Shown here one piece after another: positions 35,005 through 42,609 of a DNA stretch of 64,000 nt. Origin of the DNA: Sulfitobacter alexandrii (GTDB lineage: Bacteria; Pseudomonadota; Alphaproteobacteria; Rhodobacterales; Rhodobacteraceae); NCBI RefSeq assembly GCF_001886735.1, contig NZ_CP018080.1, positions 141,669 to 205,668 of the forward strand, in the 5' to 3' direction. Under the pieces are notes generated by a model that ran no database searches, had not been told where the DNA came from, and worked only from the letters and a program-made list of their open reading frames with translations. Position 1 is the stretch's first letter; every line of letters begins with the position of its first letter. The position numbers and the translations under genes were made by a program.

Positions 35005-35033
35005 TTGACAGATTTATTGAGTTTGTTTCATTA
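35005..35033 (+). promoter_or_regulatory. Candidate sigma70-type promoter for the hydratase-AtuA-carboxylase operon
   Basis: A perfect TTGACA at 35005-35010 is followed after 17 bases by TCATTA, a poor -10 that lies within the right arm of palindrome site 3. Binding to the palindrome would cover the spacer and -10. Confidence 0.4.
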
Positions 35034-35034
35034 G
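35014..35034. promoter_or_regulatory. 21-bp palindromic operator candidate (site 3)
   Basis: TTATTGAG-N5-TTCATTAG, 49 bp before the hydratase start. The left arm is identical to site 2 and the right arm differs at one base from site 1. Its own arms pair at 5 of 8 positions, so the match to the other sites is stronger evidence than its symmetry. Confidence 0.6.
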
Positions 35035-35083
35035 TGAGGCAGGCGCCACGCATCGCAAGCGGGCCAGACCGGGGAGGAAAGCC

Positions 35084-35866
35084 ATGAACGACACCGTCTC
35101 GATCCAGCGGCAGGAGGCCGTTCTCACGGTCACCATCACCCGCGAATCGCGCCGCAACGCGCTGAACGAGGATGTCGCGGCAGGCATCGCGCAGGCGCTG
35201 GACCAGGCGGAGGGCGACCATTCGATCCGCGCCGTGGTGCTGACGGGTGCGGGCGACAAGGCGTTCTGCGCCGGCGGCGACCTGCAACCCAATGCCGAGG
35301 GCACGCCCTTCACCATCGACGCCGCCGACCCCGACCACTACGTCGCGCGGCTGTTCCGCCGGATGAATGCGACCCGCGTGCCGCTGATCGCACGGGTCAA
35401 CGGCCACGCGCTGGCGGGCGGGTTCGGGCTGGTCTGCGGCTGCGACCTCGTGGTCGCGCGCGACGACGCGATGATCGGCGTGACGGAAACGCGCGTGGGT
35501 CTGTTTCCGATGATGATCCTGCCTTTCCTGATGCGCAACACGCCGAATCGCCTGCTGATGGAGATGTGCCTGACCGGCGATCCCATCACCGCCGCCGAAG
35601 GGCTGAAGCACGATCTCGTCAACTACGCCGTTCCCGCCGACGAACTGGACGCCAAGACCGACTGGCTGGTCCAGCGCGTCACTACGCGGTCGCCCACCGG
35701 CATCCGGCTGGGCAAGCAGGCACTGTCCCGCATCCGCGAGATGAGCTTCGACGCCGCCCTCGAATACGCGCCCTTCATGCTGGCCAACATGGCCCGGACG
35801 GAGGACGCCCGCGAGGGCTTTGCCGCCTTCCAGCAGAAGCGCGACGTCAACTGGACGGGGCGCTGA
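35084..35866 (+). CDS. Enoyl-CoA hydratase, methylglutaconyl/isohexenylglutaconyl-CoA hydratase-like (LiuC/AtuE type)
   Basis: A 260-residue crotonase-fold protein with GGGGAGGAAAG before its ATG. It has KAFCAGGDL, GHALAGGFGLVCGCD, and IGVTETRVGLFPMMILPFLM. The first hydratase Glu is replaced by Gly while the second is kept in VTETRVG. The following FPMMILPFL matches the pattern seen in methylglutaconyl-CoA and AtuE-type hydratases. Those enzymes act directly after a biotin-dependent carboxylase in leucine or acyclic terpene breakdown, and carboxylase subunits are encoded in this same operon. One base separates its stop from the next gene's ATG. Confidence 0.85.
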   Translation: MNDTVSIQRQEAVLTVTITRESRRNALNEDVAAGIAQALDQAEGDHSIRAVVLTGAGDKAFCAGGDLQPNAEGTPFTIDAADPDHYVARLFRRMNATRVPLIARVNGHALAGGFGLVCGCDLVVARDDAMIGVTETRVGLFPMMILPFLMRNTPNRLLMEMCLTGDPITAAEGLKHDLVNYAVPADELDAKTDWLVQRVTTRSPTGIRLGKQALSRIREMSFDAALEYAPFMLANMARTEDAREGFAAFQQKRDVNWTGR

Positions 35867-35867
35867 G

Positions 35868-37676
35868 ATGAAAGCCTCGGTGCGCATCGGCGGCGGCGGC
35901 GGGTTCTGGGGCGACAGCCCCGAAGGCGCGCGCCAGATCGTCGAAAAGGGCGAGGTCGATTACCTCGTCATGGATTTCCTGGCCGAGATCACCATGTCGA
36001 TCCTCGCCCGGATGAAGGCCAAGTCGCCGGACCTCGGCTATACCCCCGACTTCGTGACCAAGGTGATGAAGCCGCTCGCAGGCCAGATCGCCGCGCAGCG
36101 GATCAAGGTCGTCACCAACGCGGGCGGCATGAACGTGGATGCCTGCCGCGACGCGCTGGCCGCGGTGTTCGAGGAGGCGGGCGTGGACCTCTCCATCGCC
36201 GTGGTGCGCGGCGACGACATCTCGGCCCAGGCCGATGCCCTGCGCGAGGCCGGCACGACCGAAATGTTCTCGGGCGCGCCCATGCCCGCGAAACTGTCGA
36301 GCATGAACGCCTACCTCGGCGCCCGCGCCATCGCTCGCGCCTTGTCGGAGGGGGCCGACGTCGTGCTGACGGGCCGCGTGGTGGACAGCGCCACGGTGCT
36401 GGGCCCGCTGATGCACGAATTCGGCTGGGCAGACACCGACTATGACCTTCTGTCCGCGGGCAGCCTCGCCGGTCACCTGCTGGAATGTGGCCCGCAGGTC
36501 ACGGGCGGCATCTTCACCGACTGGCGCGATGTGCCCGGCTGGGAGGACATGGGTTTTCCCATCGCCGTCTGCCGCCCCGACGGCAGCTTCGACATCACCA
36601 AGCCCGAAGGCACCGGCGGCCTCGTCTCTCCGGCCACGGTGGGCGAGCAGATGTGTTACGAGGTGGGCGACCCGACTGCCTATGCCCTGCCCGACGTGAC
36701 CTGCGACTGGTCCGGCGTGACGCTGGCGCAGGCAGGTGAAAACGTGGTCACCGTCACCGGCGCCAAGGGCCGCGCGCCCTCCCCCGACCTCAAGGTCAGC
36801 GCGACATGGCCCGACGGCTACCGCTCTGCCGTGACCATGATGATCGCGGGCCGCGACGCGGGCTCCAAGGCGCAGGCGACAGGAGAGGCGATTCTCAAGC
36901 GCATCGCCCGCCTGGTGGAGCAGGCGGGCCTGCCCCCCTTTCCAGAGACGATGATCGAGGTGCTGGGCGCCGACAGCAACTACGGCACCGACCCCGCCAG
37001 ATCCCCGGCGCGCGAGGTGGTGCTGAAGCTCGCCGCGCGCCACCCCGACAAGCAGGCGCTGGAGATATTCGCTGGCGAAATCTATCCCGCCGCCTGTTCC
37101 ATGGCGCAGGGCATCACCGGCTTCGCCGGCGGCCGCCCCGCCCCGCAGCCGGTGATCCGCCTGTTTTCCTGCCTCGTGCCCAAGGCGTGCGTGCCCATGA
37201 CGCTGGACGTGGAGGGCCGAACGATCGAGATCGGCCACGGCCCCACCGGCAACAGCGCCCCCGCGACCCTGCCCGCCGGAGAGGTCGCGACACCGCAAGG
37301 CCGGACGGCCACGCTCCCCCTCATCGCGCTGGCCCACGGGCGCAGCGGCGACAAGGGCGACAAGGCCAATATCGGCATCCTCGCCCGCGATCCCGCCTAC
37401 CTGCCGTGGATCCGCCGCGCCCTGACGCCGAAGGCCATCGCGGACTGGTTCGCGCACTTCGTGCAGGGCGAGGTCACGATCTACGAATGGCCCGGGATCG
37501 ACGGGCTCAACATCCTGATGGACCGCGCCCTCGGCGGCGGCGGCGTCGCCTCCCTCCGCCACGACCCGCAGGGCAAGGCGCTGGCGCAGATCCTGCTCGA
37601 CATGCCTGTCGAGGTGCCCGCCGAATGGGCCGACAAACCCGCGTTCGCCGCCCTTGCATCGGAAGCCACAGCATGA
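35868..37676 (+). CDS. atuA: AtuA family protein (acyclic terpene utilization, DUF1446 plus AtuA-like C-terminal domain)
   Basis: A 602-residue protein. The large N-terminal AtuA domain (1 to about 450) has a glycine-rich start (VRIGGGGGFWGDSP), VVTNAGGMNVDAC near 82, GRVVDSATVLGPLMHEFGW near 168 and SAGSLAGHLLECGPQVTGG near 195. The C-terminal ferredoxin-like domain has the motif ALAHGRSGDKGDKANIGI near 490 and ends with LGGGGVASLRHDPQGKAL. The family is required for citronellol/geraniol use in Pseudomonas, but its reaction is not established. Position between an AtuE-type hydratase and the carboxylase matches that pathway. Start ATG 35868 follows the upstream stop directly; the downstream ATG overlaps its stop. 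Confidence 0.88.
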   Translation: MKASVRIGGGGGFWGDSPEGARQIVEKGEVDYLVMDFLAEITMSILARMKAKSPDLGYTPDFVTKVMKPLAGQIAAQRIKVVTNAGGMNVDACRDALAAVFEEAGVDLSIAVVRGDDISAQADALREAGTTEMFSGAPMPAKLSSMNAYLGARAIARALSEGADVVLTGRVVDSATVLGPLMHEFGWADTDYDLLSAGSLAGHLLECGPQVTGGIFTDWRDVPGWEDMGFPIAVCRPDGSFDITKPEGTGGLVSPATVGEQMCYEVGDPTAYALPDVTCDWSGVTLAQAGENVVTVTGAKGRAPSPDLKVSATWPDGYRSAVTMMIAGRDAGSKAQATGEAILKRIARLVEQAGLPPFPETMIEVLGADSNYGTDPARSPAREVVLKLAARHPDKQALEIFAGEIYPAACSMAQGITGFAGGRPAPQPVIRLFSCLVPKACVPMTLDVEGRTIEIGHGPTGNSAPATLPAGEVATPQGRTATLPLIALAHGRSGDKGDKANIGILARDPAYLPWIRRALTPKAIADWFAHFVQGEVTIYEWPGIDGLNILMDRALGGGGVASLRHDPQGKALAQILLDMPVEVPAEWADKPAFAALASEATA

Positions 37677-39154
37677 CCTATCCCTTTACCCGCATCCTGA
37701 TCGCCAACCGGGGCGAGATCGCCTGCCGCGTGATCCGCGCCGTGCAGCAGATGGGCCTGACCGCCATCGCCACCTACCACGCCGTCGAAGCGAGCGCCCG
37801 CCACGTCCGCGAGGCCGACGAAGCGGTGGAACTGAAGGGCGACACGCCCGTCGCCGCCCACCTCGACATCGCGGGCATCATCGAAGCCGCCCGCGCCACG
37901 GGGGCCGAGGCGATCCATCCCGGCTACGGTTTCGTGTCGGAAAACGCCGCCTTCGCCCGCGCGGTGGAGGACGCGGGCCTCACCTTCATCGGTCCCGCTG
38001 CCGACACCATCGCGCTGATGGGCGACAAGATTTCCTCCCGCGATTTCGCCCGCGACCACGGCGTGCCCGTCGCCCCTTCGGTCATGCCGACGGAAGACCT
38101 CGACGCCTTTGCCGAGGAAGCGGGCAGGATCGGCTTCCCCCTGCTCATCAAGGCCTCCGCCGGGGGCGGCGGCAAGGGCATGTCCATCGTCCGCGAAGCC
38201 TCCGAGCTGCGCGAGGCCGCGCGCCATGCCTCTTCCGAGGCGCAGCGCTATTTCGGCGACGGGCGGGTCTACGCCGAACTCTACGTCGAACGCCCCCGGC
38301 ACATCGAGGTGCAGGTGCTGGGCGACGGTGAGGGCGAGGTCATCCATCTGTTCGAGCGCGACTGTTCCGTCCAGCGCCGGTTCCAGAAGATCATCGAGGA
38401 AGCCCCCTCCGCCGGCCTGCCCGGCAATCTGGCGACCGAGATCTGCGAGGCTGCCGTGCGTCTGGCCAAGGCCGCCAACTACCGCAACGCCGGGACGGTG
38501 GAGTTCATCCTCGGCCAGGACGGGCGGTATTTCTTCCTCGAGATGAACACGCGCCTTCAGGTGGAACACCCGGTGACCGAGATGATCACCGGCATCGACC
38601 TCGTCCGCGCGCAGATCGACGTGGCCGCCGGACGCGGGCTACCCTGTACGCAGGCCGAGCTGACCCGGACCGGCCATTCGATCGAATGCCGCATCTGTGC
38701 CGAGAACGCGGAGGCCGATTTCAGACCCGAAACCGGGCGGATCGCCTACCTTTCGATGCCCGAAGCGCCCTGGCTGCGGATGGAACACGCGCTGGACGAC
38801 GGCCAGAAGGTAACCGCCGATTTCGACCCCATGCTGGCGAAACTGGTGGTCCACGGCGACACCCGCGCGCAGGCCATCGACCGTGCGATCGACGCCCTGT
38901 CGGACCTGTCGATCCTCGGCGTGACCACCAACATAGATTACCTTGCCCGCGTGCTGGGCACCGCCGCCTTCCGCGAGGGCGCGCTTCACACCGCCTTCGT
39001 GCAGGAACAGGCCGACAACCTCGCCCCGCCTGAACTCGGGCAGGGCGAGCAGGACCGCGTGCTGATCGCCGCGGCGCTCGGCTTCCACGAATTCCGGCAA
39101 CTCGTCTTCGACGTCCCCGATCTTCAGGCCGCCATCGGCCACTGGAGGAACTGA
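37673..39154 (+). CDS. Acyl-CoA carboxylase, biotin carboxylase subunit (without BCCP domain)
   Basis: A 493-residue biotin carboxylase. The N-terminal domain starts FTRILIANRGEIACRVIRA, the ATP-grasp glycine loop is KASAGGGGKGMSIV near 165, VQRRFQKIIEEAP is near 240, and the catalytic EMNTRLQVEHPVTEMITG is near 285. The protein ends after the carboxylase C domain, so the biotin carrier is not attached, unlike MccA, PccA and AtuF proteins, which are about 660 residues with a fused carrier. The carrier is the next gene, one base downstream. It makes carboxybiotin from bicarbonate and ATP. Confidence 0.9.
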   Translation: MTYPFTRILIANRGEIACRVIRAVQQMGLTAIATYHAVEASARHVREADEAVELKGDTPVAAHLDIAGIIEAARATGAEAIHPGYGFVSENAAFARAVEDAGLTFIGPAADTIALMGDKISSRDFARDHGVPVAPSVMPTEDLDAFAEEAGRIGFPLLIKASAGGGGKGMSIVREASELREAARHASSEAQRYFGDGRVYAELYVERPRHIEVQVLGDGEGEVIHLFERDCSVQRRFQKIIEEAPSAGLPGNLATEICEAAVRLAKAANYRNAGTVEFILGQDGRYFFLEMNTRLQVEHPVTEMITGIDLVRAQIDVAAGRGLPCTQAELTRTGHSIECRICAENAEADFRPETGRIAYLSMPEAPWLRMEHALDDGQKVTADFDPMLAKLVVHGDTRAQAIDRAIDALSDLSILGVTTNIDYLARVLGTAAFREGALHTAFVQEQADNLAPPELGQGEQDRVLIAAALGFHEFRQLVFDVPDLQAAIGHWRN

Positions 39155-39155
39155 C

Positions 39156-39665
39156 ATGCCCTTCCGCATCATCCTCGACGGCACGGAACGCGAGATCGAC
39201 ATCATCCGCCGGCGGCCACACCTCGTCGTTGCCATCGACGGGCGCGAACACACGGTTCAGGACACCGGCACCGCCGGCGCAGGCCAGGGAACGCTGACCA
39301 TCGGCGACACCCCCCTGCCCTACGCCCGGGTAGAGACGCCGGGCGGCGTCGTGCTGCGCAGCGGCGGCCGGACCTATACCGCCAACCTGTTGGCCGAGGG
39401 TGAGGACGCCGCAGGCGGTGGCGCGTCGGAGGTCCGCGCGCCGATGCCCGGCGCCGTCATCTCGGTGGCCGTCGCGGCGGGCGACACGGTCACGGCCGGA
39501 ACGCCGGTGCTGACCATCGAAAGCATGAAGCTGGAAACCGTCCTGCTCGCGCCGCGCGACGGGACGATTGCCGAGGTACTGGTGAGCCAGGGCGACGCCT
39601 TTGAAAAGGATCAGGTTCTGGCCCGGCTGGAAGAAGATGCAGGAGAGAACGATGCGCAGGATTGA
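39156..39665 (+). CDS. Biotin carboxyl carrier protein subunit of acyl-CoA carboxylase
   Basis: A 169-residue carrier. The biotinyl domain occupies the last 75 residues: RAPMPGAVISVAVAAGDTVTAG, then the biotin attachment site TIESMKLETV (Lys in ESMKLE) and the partner hairpin APRDGTIAEVLVSQGDAF. The N-terminal half (RIILDGTEREIDIIRRRPHL) is the beta-rich linker region that in one-chain subunits follows the carboxylase domain. So this looks like the BT-BCCP part of a normal alpha subunit encoded as its own gene, 1 bp after the carboxylase gene. It overlaps the start of the transferase gene by 14 bp. Confidence 0.88.
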   Translation: MPFRIILDGTEREIDIIRRRPHLVVAIDGREHTVQDTGTAGAGQGTLTIGDTPLPYARVETPGGVVLRSGGRTYTANLLAEGEDAAGGGASEVRAPMPGAVISVAVAAGDTVTAGTPVLTIESMKLETVLLAPRDGTIAEVLVSQGDAFEKDQVLARLEEDAGENDAQD

Positions 39666-41259
39666 AAGCCGGATCAACGCCAACGCGCCGGATTTCCGCG
39701 CCAACGCCGCGCATAACCGCGCGCTGATCGCCGAGTTCCGCGAAAAGCAGGAAGCGGCGCGCCACACCCGCCCGCAACGGGATCTCGACCGGCTGACCAA
39801 GGCCGGCAAGATGACCCCGCGCCAGCGGATCGAGATGCTGCTCGACCCGGGCACACCGTTCCTTGAACTGTCTTCGCTGGCCGGAAACAGGGCCTACGAT
39901 GGCGACAGTCCCTCTGCCAGCAGCATCGTGGGCATCGGCACCGTGTCGGGCCGCGAGGTCATCATCCGCGCCGACGATCCCACCGTGAAGGGCGGCGCAT
40001 GGTATCCGCTGACGGTGAAAAAGATCGTCCGCGCGCTCGACATCGCGATGGAGAACCACCTGCCGGTGATCCACCTTTGCGACAGCGCGGGAGGATTCCT
40101 GCAACTTCAGAGCGACGTGTTCCCCGACAAGTTCGCAGCCGGACGCATCTTCCGGAACCAGTCGATCCTGTCCAAGAAGGGCATCAAGCAGCTTGCCCTC
40201 GTCTTTGGGCACTGCACCGCCGGGGGCGCCTATATTCCCGGCCTCTCCGATTACTCCGTGATCGTGCGCGGCACCGGCGCGGTCTTCCTCGGCGGCCCGC
40301 CGTTGGTCAAGGCCGCCACGGGCGAGGAGGTGACGGTCGAGGAGCTTGGCGGCGCGGAAATGCACACCTCCGTCTCCGGCACCTGCGACTACCCCGCCCG
40401 GGACGAAGCCGACGCCATCCGCATCGGGCGCGAGATCGTCTCGCAATGGGACCGGCCTCGGAAATGGGCCTTCCAGCAGGAAACGCCCGAACCCCCGGCC
40501 TACGACCCGGAGGAGCTGTACGGGATCATCCCGAACGACATCAAGAAACAGTTCGACATCCGCGAGGTCATCGCGCGGCTGGTCGATGGCTCGCGCTTTC
40601 ACGAATACCAGCCGAACTACGGACAGACCCTGATCTGCGGTTTCGCGAACATCTGGGGCATGAAGGTCGGCATCCTCGGCAACAACGGGGTGCTCTTCAA
40701 CGAAAGCTCGCTCAAGGGCGCGCACTTCATCGAACTGTGCAACCAGAACAACACCCCGCTGCTGTTCCTGCAGAACATAACCGGCTACATGATCGGGCGC
40801 GAATACGAACGCCGCGGGATCACCAAGGACGGGGCAAAGATGATCATGGCGCAGTCCTGCTCCCGCGTGCCCAAGTTCACCGTGATGTGCAACGGCAGCT
40901 TCGGCGCGGGCAATTACGGCATGTGCGGCCGCGCCTTCGACGGGCGGTTCCTGTTCACCTGGCCGAACCACCAGATCGGCGTGATGGGCGGCGACCAGGC
41001 CGCGAACACGCTGGCCGACGTGAAAGCCGCCCAGATGCGGCGCAACGGCGAAACGGTGGACGACGACGTGATCCGCGCGCTCTGGGAGGAAACCCGCCGC
41101 GCCTACGAAGATCAGCTTTCGGCCTACTACTCGACCTCCGAGCTTTGGGACGACGGCATCATCGACCCGGTGGATACGCGCAACGCGCTGGCCATCGCCA
41201 TGTCGGCGGCGATGAACGCGCCGCTGGGGGACGAGGGCTATGGCGTCTTCCGGTTCTGA
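39652..41259 (+). CDS. Acyl-CoA carboxylase carboxyltransferase (beta) subunit, Mcc/AtuC-like
   Basis: A 535-residue tandem crotonase-fold transferase, the usual size for methylcrotonyl- or geranyl-CoA carboxylase beta subunits. Landmarks are GKMTPRQRIEMLLDPGTPFLE near 55, HLCDSAGGFLQLQSDVFP near 143, HCTAGGAYIPGLSDYSVIV near 185 and, in the second half, NNGVLFNESSLKGAHFIELC, LLFLQNITGYMIG and GNYGMCGRAF near 425. The context of AtuA and an AtuE/LiuC-type hydratase favours a branched enoyl-CoA acceptor over propionyl-CoA. AGGAGA precedes ATG 39652. Its end overlaps the next gene by 20 bp. Confidence 0.9.
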   Translation: MRRIESRINANAPDFRANAAHNRALIAEFREKQEAARHTRPQRDLDRLTKAGKMTPRQRIEMLLDPGTPFLELSSLAGNRAYDGDSPSASSIVGIGTVSGREVIIRADDPTVKGGAWYPLTVKKIVRALDIAMENHLPVIHLCDSAGGFLQLQSDVFPDKFAAGRIFRNQSILSKKGIKQLALVFGHCTAGGAYIPGLSDYSVIVRGTGAVFLGGPPLVKAATGEEVTVEELGGAEMHTSVSGTCDYPARDEADAIRIGREIVSQWDRPRKWAFQQETPEPPAYDPEELYGIIPNDIKKQFDIREVIARLVDGSRFHEYQPNYGQTLICGFANIWGMKVGILGNNGVLFNESSLKGAHFIELCNQNNTPLLFLQNITGYMIGREYERRGITKDGAKMIMAQSCSRVPKFTVMCNGSFGAGNYGMCGRAFDGRFLFTWPNHQIGVMGGDQAANTLADVKAAQMRRNGETVDDDVIRALWEETRRAYEDQLSAYYSTSELWDDGIIDPVDTRNALAIAMSAAMNAPLGDEGYGVFRF

Positions 41260-41851
41260 TCGCGACGCGCTGACCTTCTTCTTCGACTTCGCGTCACCTT
41301 ACGCCTATTTCGCCTTCGACCGGGTCATCGCCCTGGCCGAAGAACACGCCGTGCCCCTTCACCTGCGCCCCGCGCTTGTCTGGGCCATCCTCAAGGAGCA
41401 GGGCATCCCCCCTCCCCTCGACAGCCCGGCGCGCGATGCCTATTTCCGCGCCGACATGCCGCGCTCCGCCGCTTTTCATGGAGTCGCGTACAATCATCCG
41501 CCCGACATGCCGATTTCGGCCCACCTGGCGGCGCAGCTCTGGCTGGGGCACCCGGAGGCGGTGCGGATCGACCTCGCGCGCAGGATCTTCCGCGCCCGCT
41601 TTGTCGACGGCAGGGACATCCGCGATCGCAACACTCTTGTGGCTCTATCCGGCGCATTAGGCACGTCGCAGGCGGATGCGCTGTCGTTCATGGATGCTGA
41701 CACCAACCGGGCCGATCTGGCCCGCGGTGTTGCCGATGCCGTCGCTGCCGGGGCTCCCGGCATCCCGTTCCTCATCTGGCGGGGCGAAGGTTTCTTCGGC
41801 GCCGACCGCCTGCCCCAGCTGCGGTGGCGGCTGGAGCATACGTTGACTTGA
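41240..41851 (+). CDS. DsbA-family 2-hydroxychromene-2-carboxylate isomerase-like protein
   Basis: A 203-residue thioredoxin-fold protein of the kappa-GST/HCCA isomerase group. FFFDFASPYAYFA near residue 13 carries the active-site Ser of this group in place of a CxxC, and AAGAPGIPFLIWRGEGFFGADRL near 170 contains the cis-proline loop and the terminal helix. Known relatives are glutathione-dependent isomerases in aromatic catabolism; the substrate here is unknown. The start lies inside the carboxyltransferase gene, indicating co-translation. Its presence suggests a cyclic or aromatic intermediate somewhere in the pathway. Confidence 0.8.
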   Translation: MASSGSDRDALTFFFDFASPYAYFAFDRVIALAEEHAVPLHLRPALVWAILKEQGIPPPLDSPARDAYFRADMPRSAAFHGVAYNHPPDMPISAHLAAQLWLGHPEAVRIDLARRIFRARFVDGRDIRDRNTLVALSGALGTSQADALSFMDADTNRADLARGVADAVAAGAPGIPFLIWRGEGFFGADRLPQLRWRLEHTLT

Positions 41852-41866
41852 CCGCCGGTTCCGCTA

Positions 41867-41883
41867 TCGGTTTCCTGAACCGA
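41867..41883. promoter_or_regulatory. Short inverted repeat before the third TetR gene
   Basis: TCGGTT-N5-AACCGA ends 17 bp before the TetR ATG at 41901. It has the 5-bp centre seen in the other operator candidates but a different sequence, so it would serve a different regulator, most simply this TetR itself. Confidence 0.35.
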
Positions 41884-41900
41884 ACAACGACGGAAACCGC

Positions 41901-42569
41901 ATGACCACCAAGCGCCGCGCCAGCCGACTGTCGCCAGAGGAACGCACCTCGGGAATCCTGGAAGCGGCGCGGGCGGTCTTTGCCGAACGCGGCTTTTCCG
42001 ACACCGTGATGAGCGAGATCGCGGAACGCGCCGGCGTGGTCGAAGGCAGCATCTATCGCTATTTCCGCAACAAGCGCGAATTGCTTTTCCGCATGGCGGA
42101 GGAATGGTTCGAAGAAATGATCGCCGGAGACGAAACGACCCTGCGGGCGGTTTCGGGCAGCCGCAATCAGCTCCGGTTCATCGTGCACCGCCATCTTCAG
42201 TCGATCCACGACCACCCCGACCTCAGCCGTCTGGTGTTCCAGCACCTGCGCCCTGAACCCGACTACCGGGACACCCGGCTGTTCGCGCTGAACCGCGAAT
42301 ACGCCGCGAGGGTGGTCGATGTGGTCAGCCGCGGAATCGCCAGCGGCGAGATCAGGCAGGGCGTCTCGCCCTCACTGGTGCGCGACATCATCTTCGGCAG
42401 CATCGAACACCGGACATGGGCCTTCCTGCGCGACGAGGGCGACTTCGACGTGGACCGGCTGGCGGACGAGGTGGTCTCTCTGGTCTGGGAGGGGCTCGCG
42501 GCCGCACCGGGAGAGCAGGACATGCGCGAGATCCTTGGGCGGATCGAAGGTCACCTCTTGCGGGAGTGA
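41901..42569 (+). CDS. TetR/AcrR family transcriptional regulator (paralogue of the one at 13391)
   Basis: A 222-residue regulator with its helix-turn-helix in residues about 15-60 (GILEAARAVFAERGFSDTVM, then EIAERAGVVEGSIYRYF). Alignable blocks with the TetR at 13391 extend into the ligand domain (RHLQSI...RLVFQHLR, YRDTRLF, IFGSIEHRTW), so the two are paralogues that probably sense related ligands. It follows the DsbA-like isomerase gene by 49 bp in the same direction and closes the catabolic island. A different inverted repeat lies just upstream. Confidence 0.88.
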   Translation: MTTKRRASRLSPEERTSGILEAARAVFAERGFSDTVMSEIAERAGVVEGSIYRYFRNKRELLFRMAEEWFEEMIAGDETTLRAVSGSRNQLRFIVHRHLQSIHDHPDLSRLVFQHLRPEPDYRDTRLFALNREYAARVVDVVSRGIASGEIRQGVSPSLVRDIIFGSIEHRTWAFLRDEGDFDVDRLADEVVSLVWEGLAAAPGEQDMREILGRIEGHLLRE

Positions 42570-42609
42570 GCCGGCTTGCGGGGTCGTCGCATCATGCGCC
42601 CCCGCGCCG

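Noticed and set aside
35868..41259. Naming this the canonical citronellol/geraniol (atu) operon
   Set aside because: Other atu genes in the known order are missing and the carboxylase is split, so only AtuA-type family membership is claimed.
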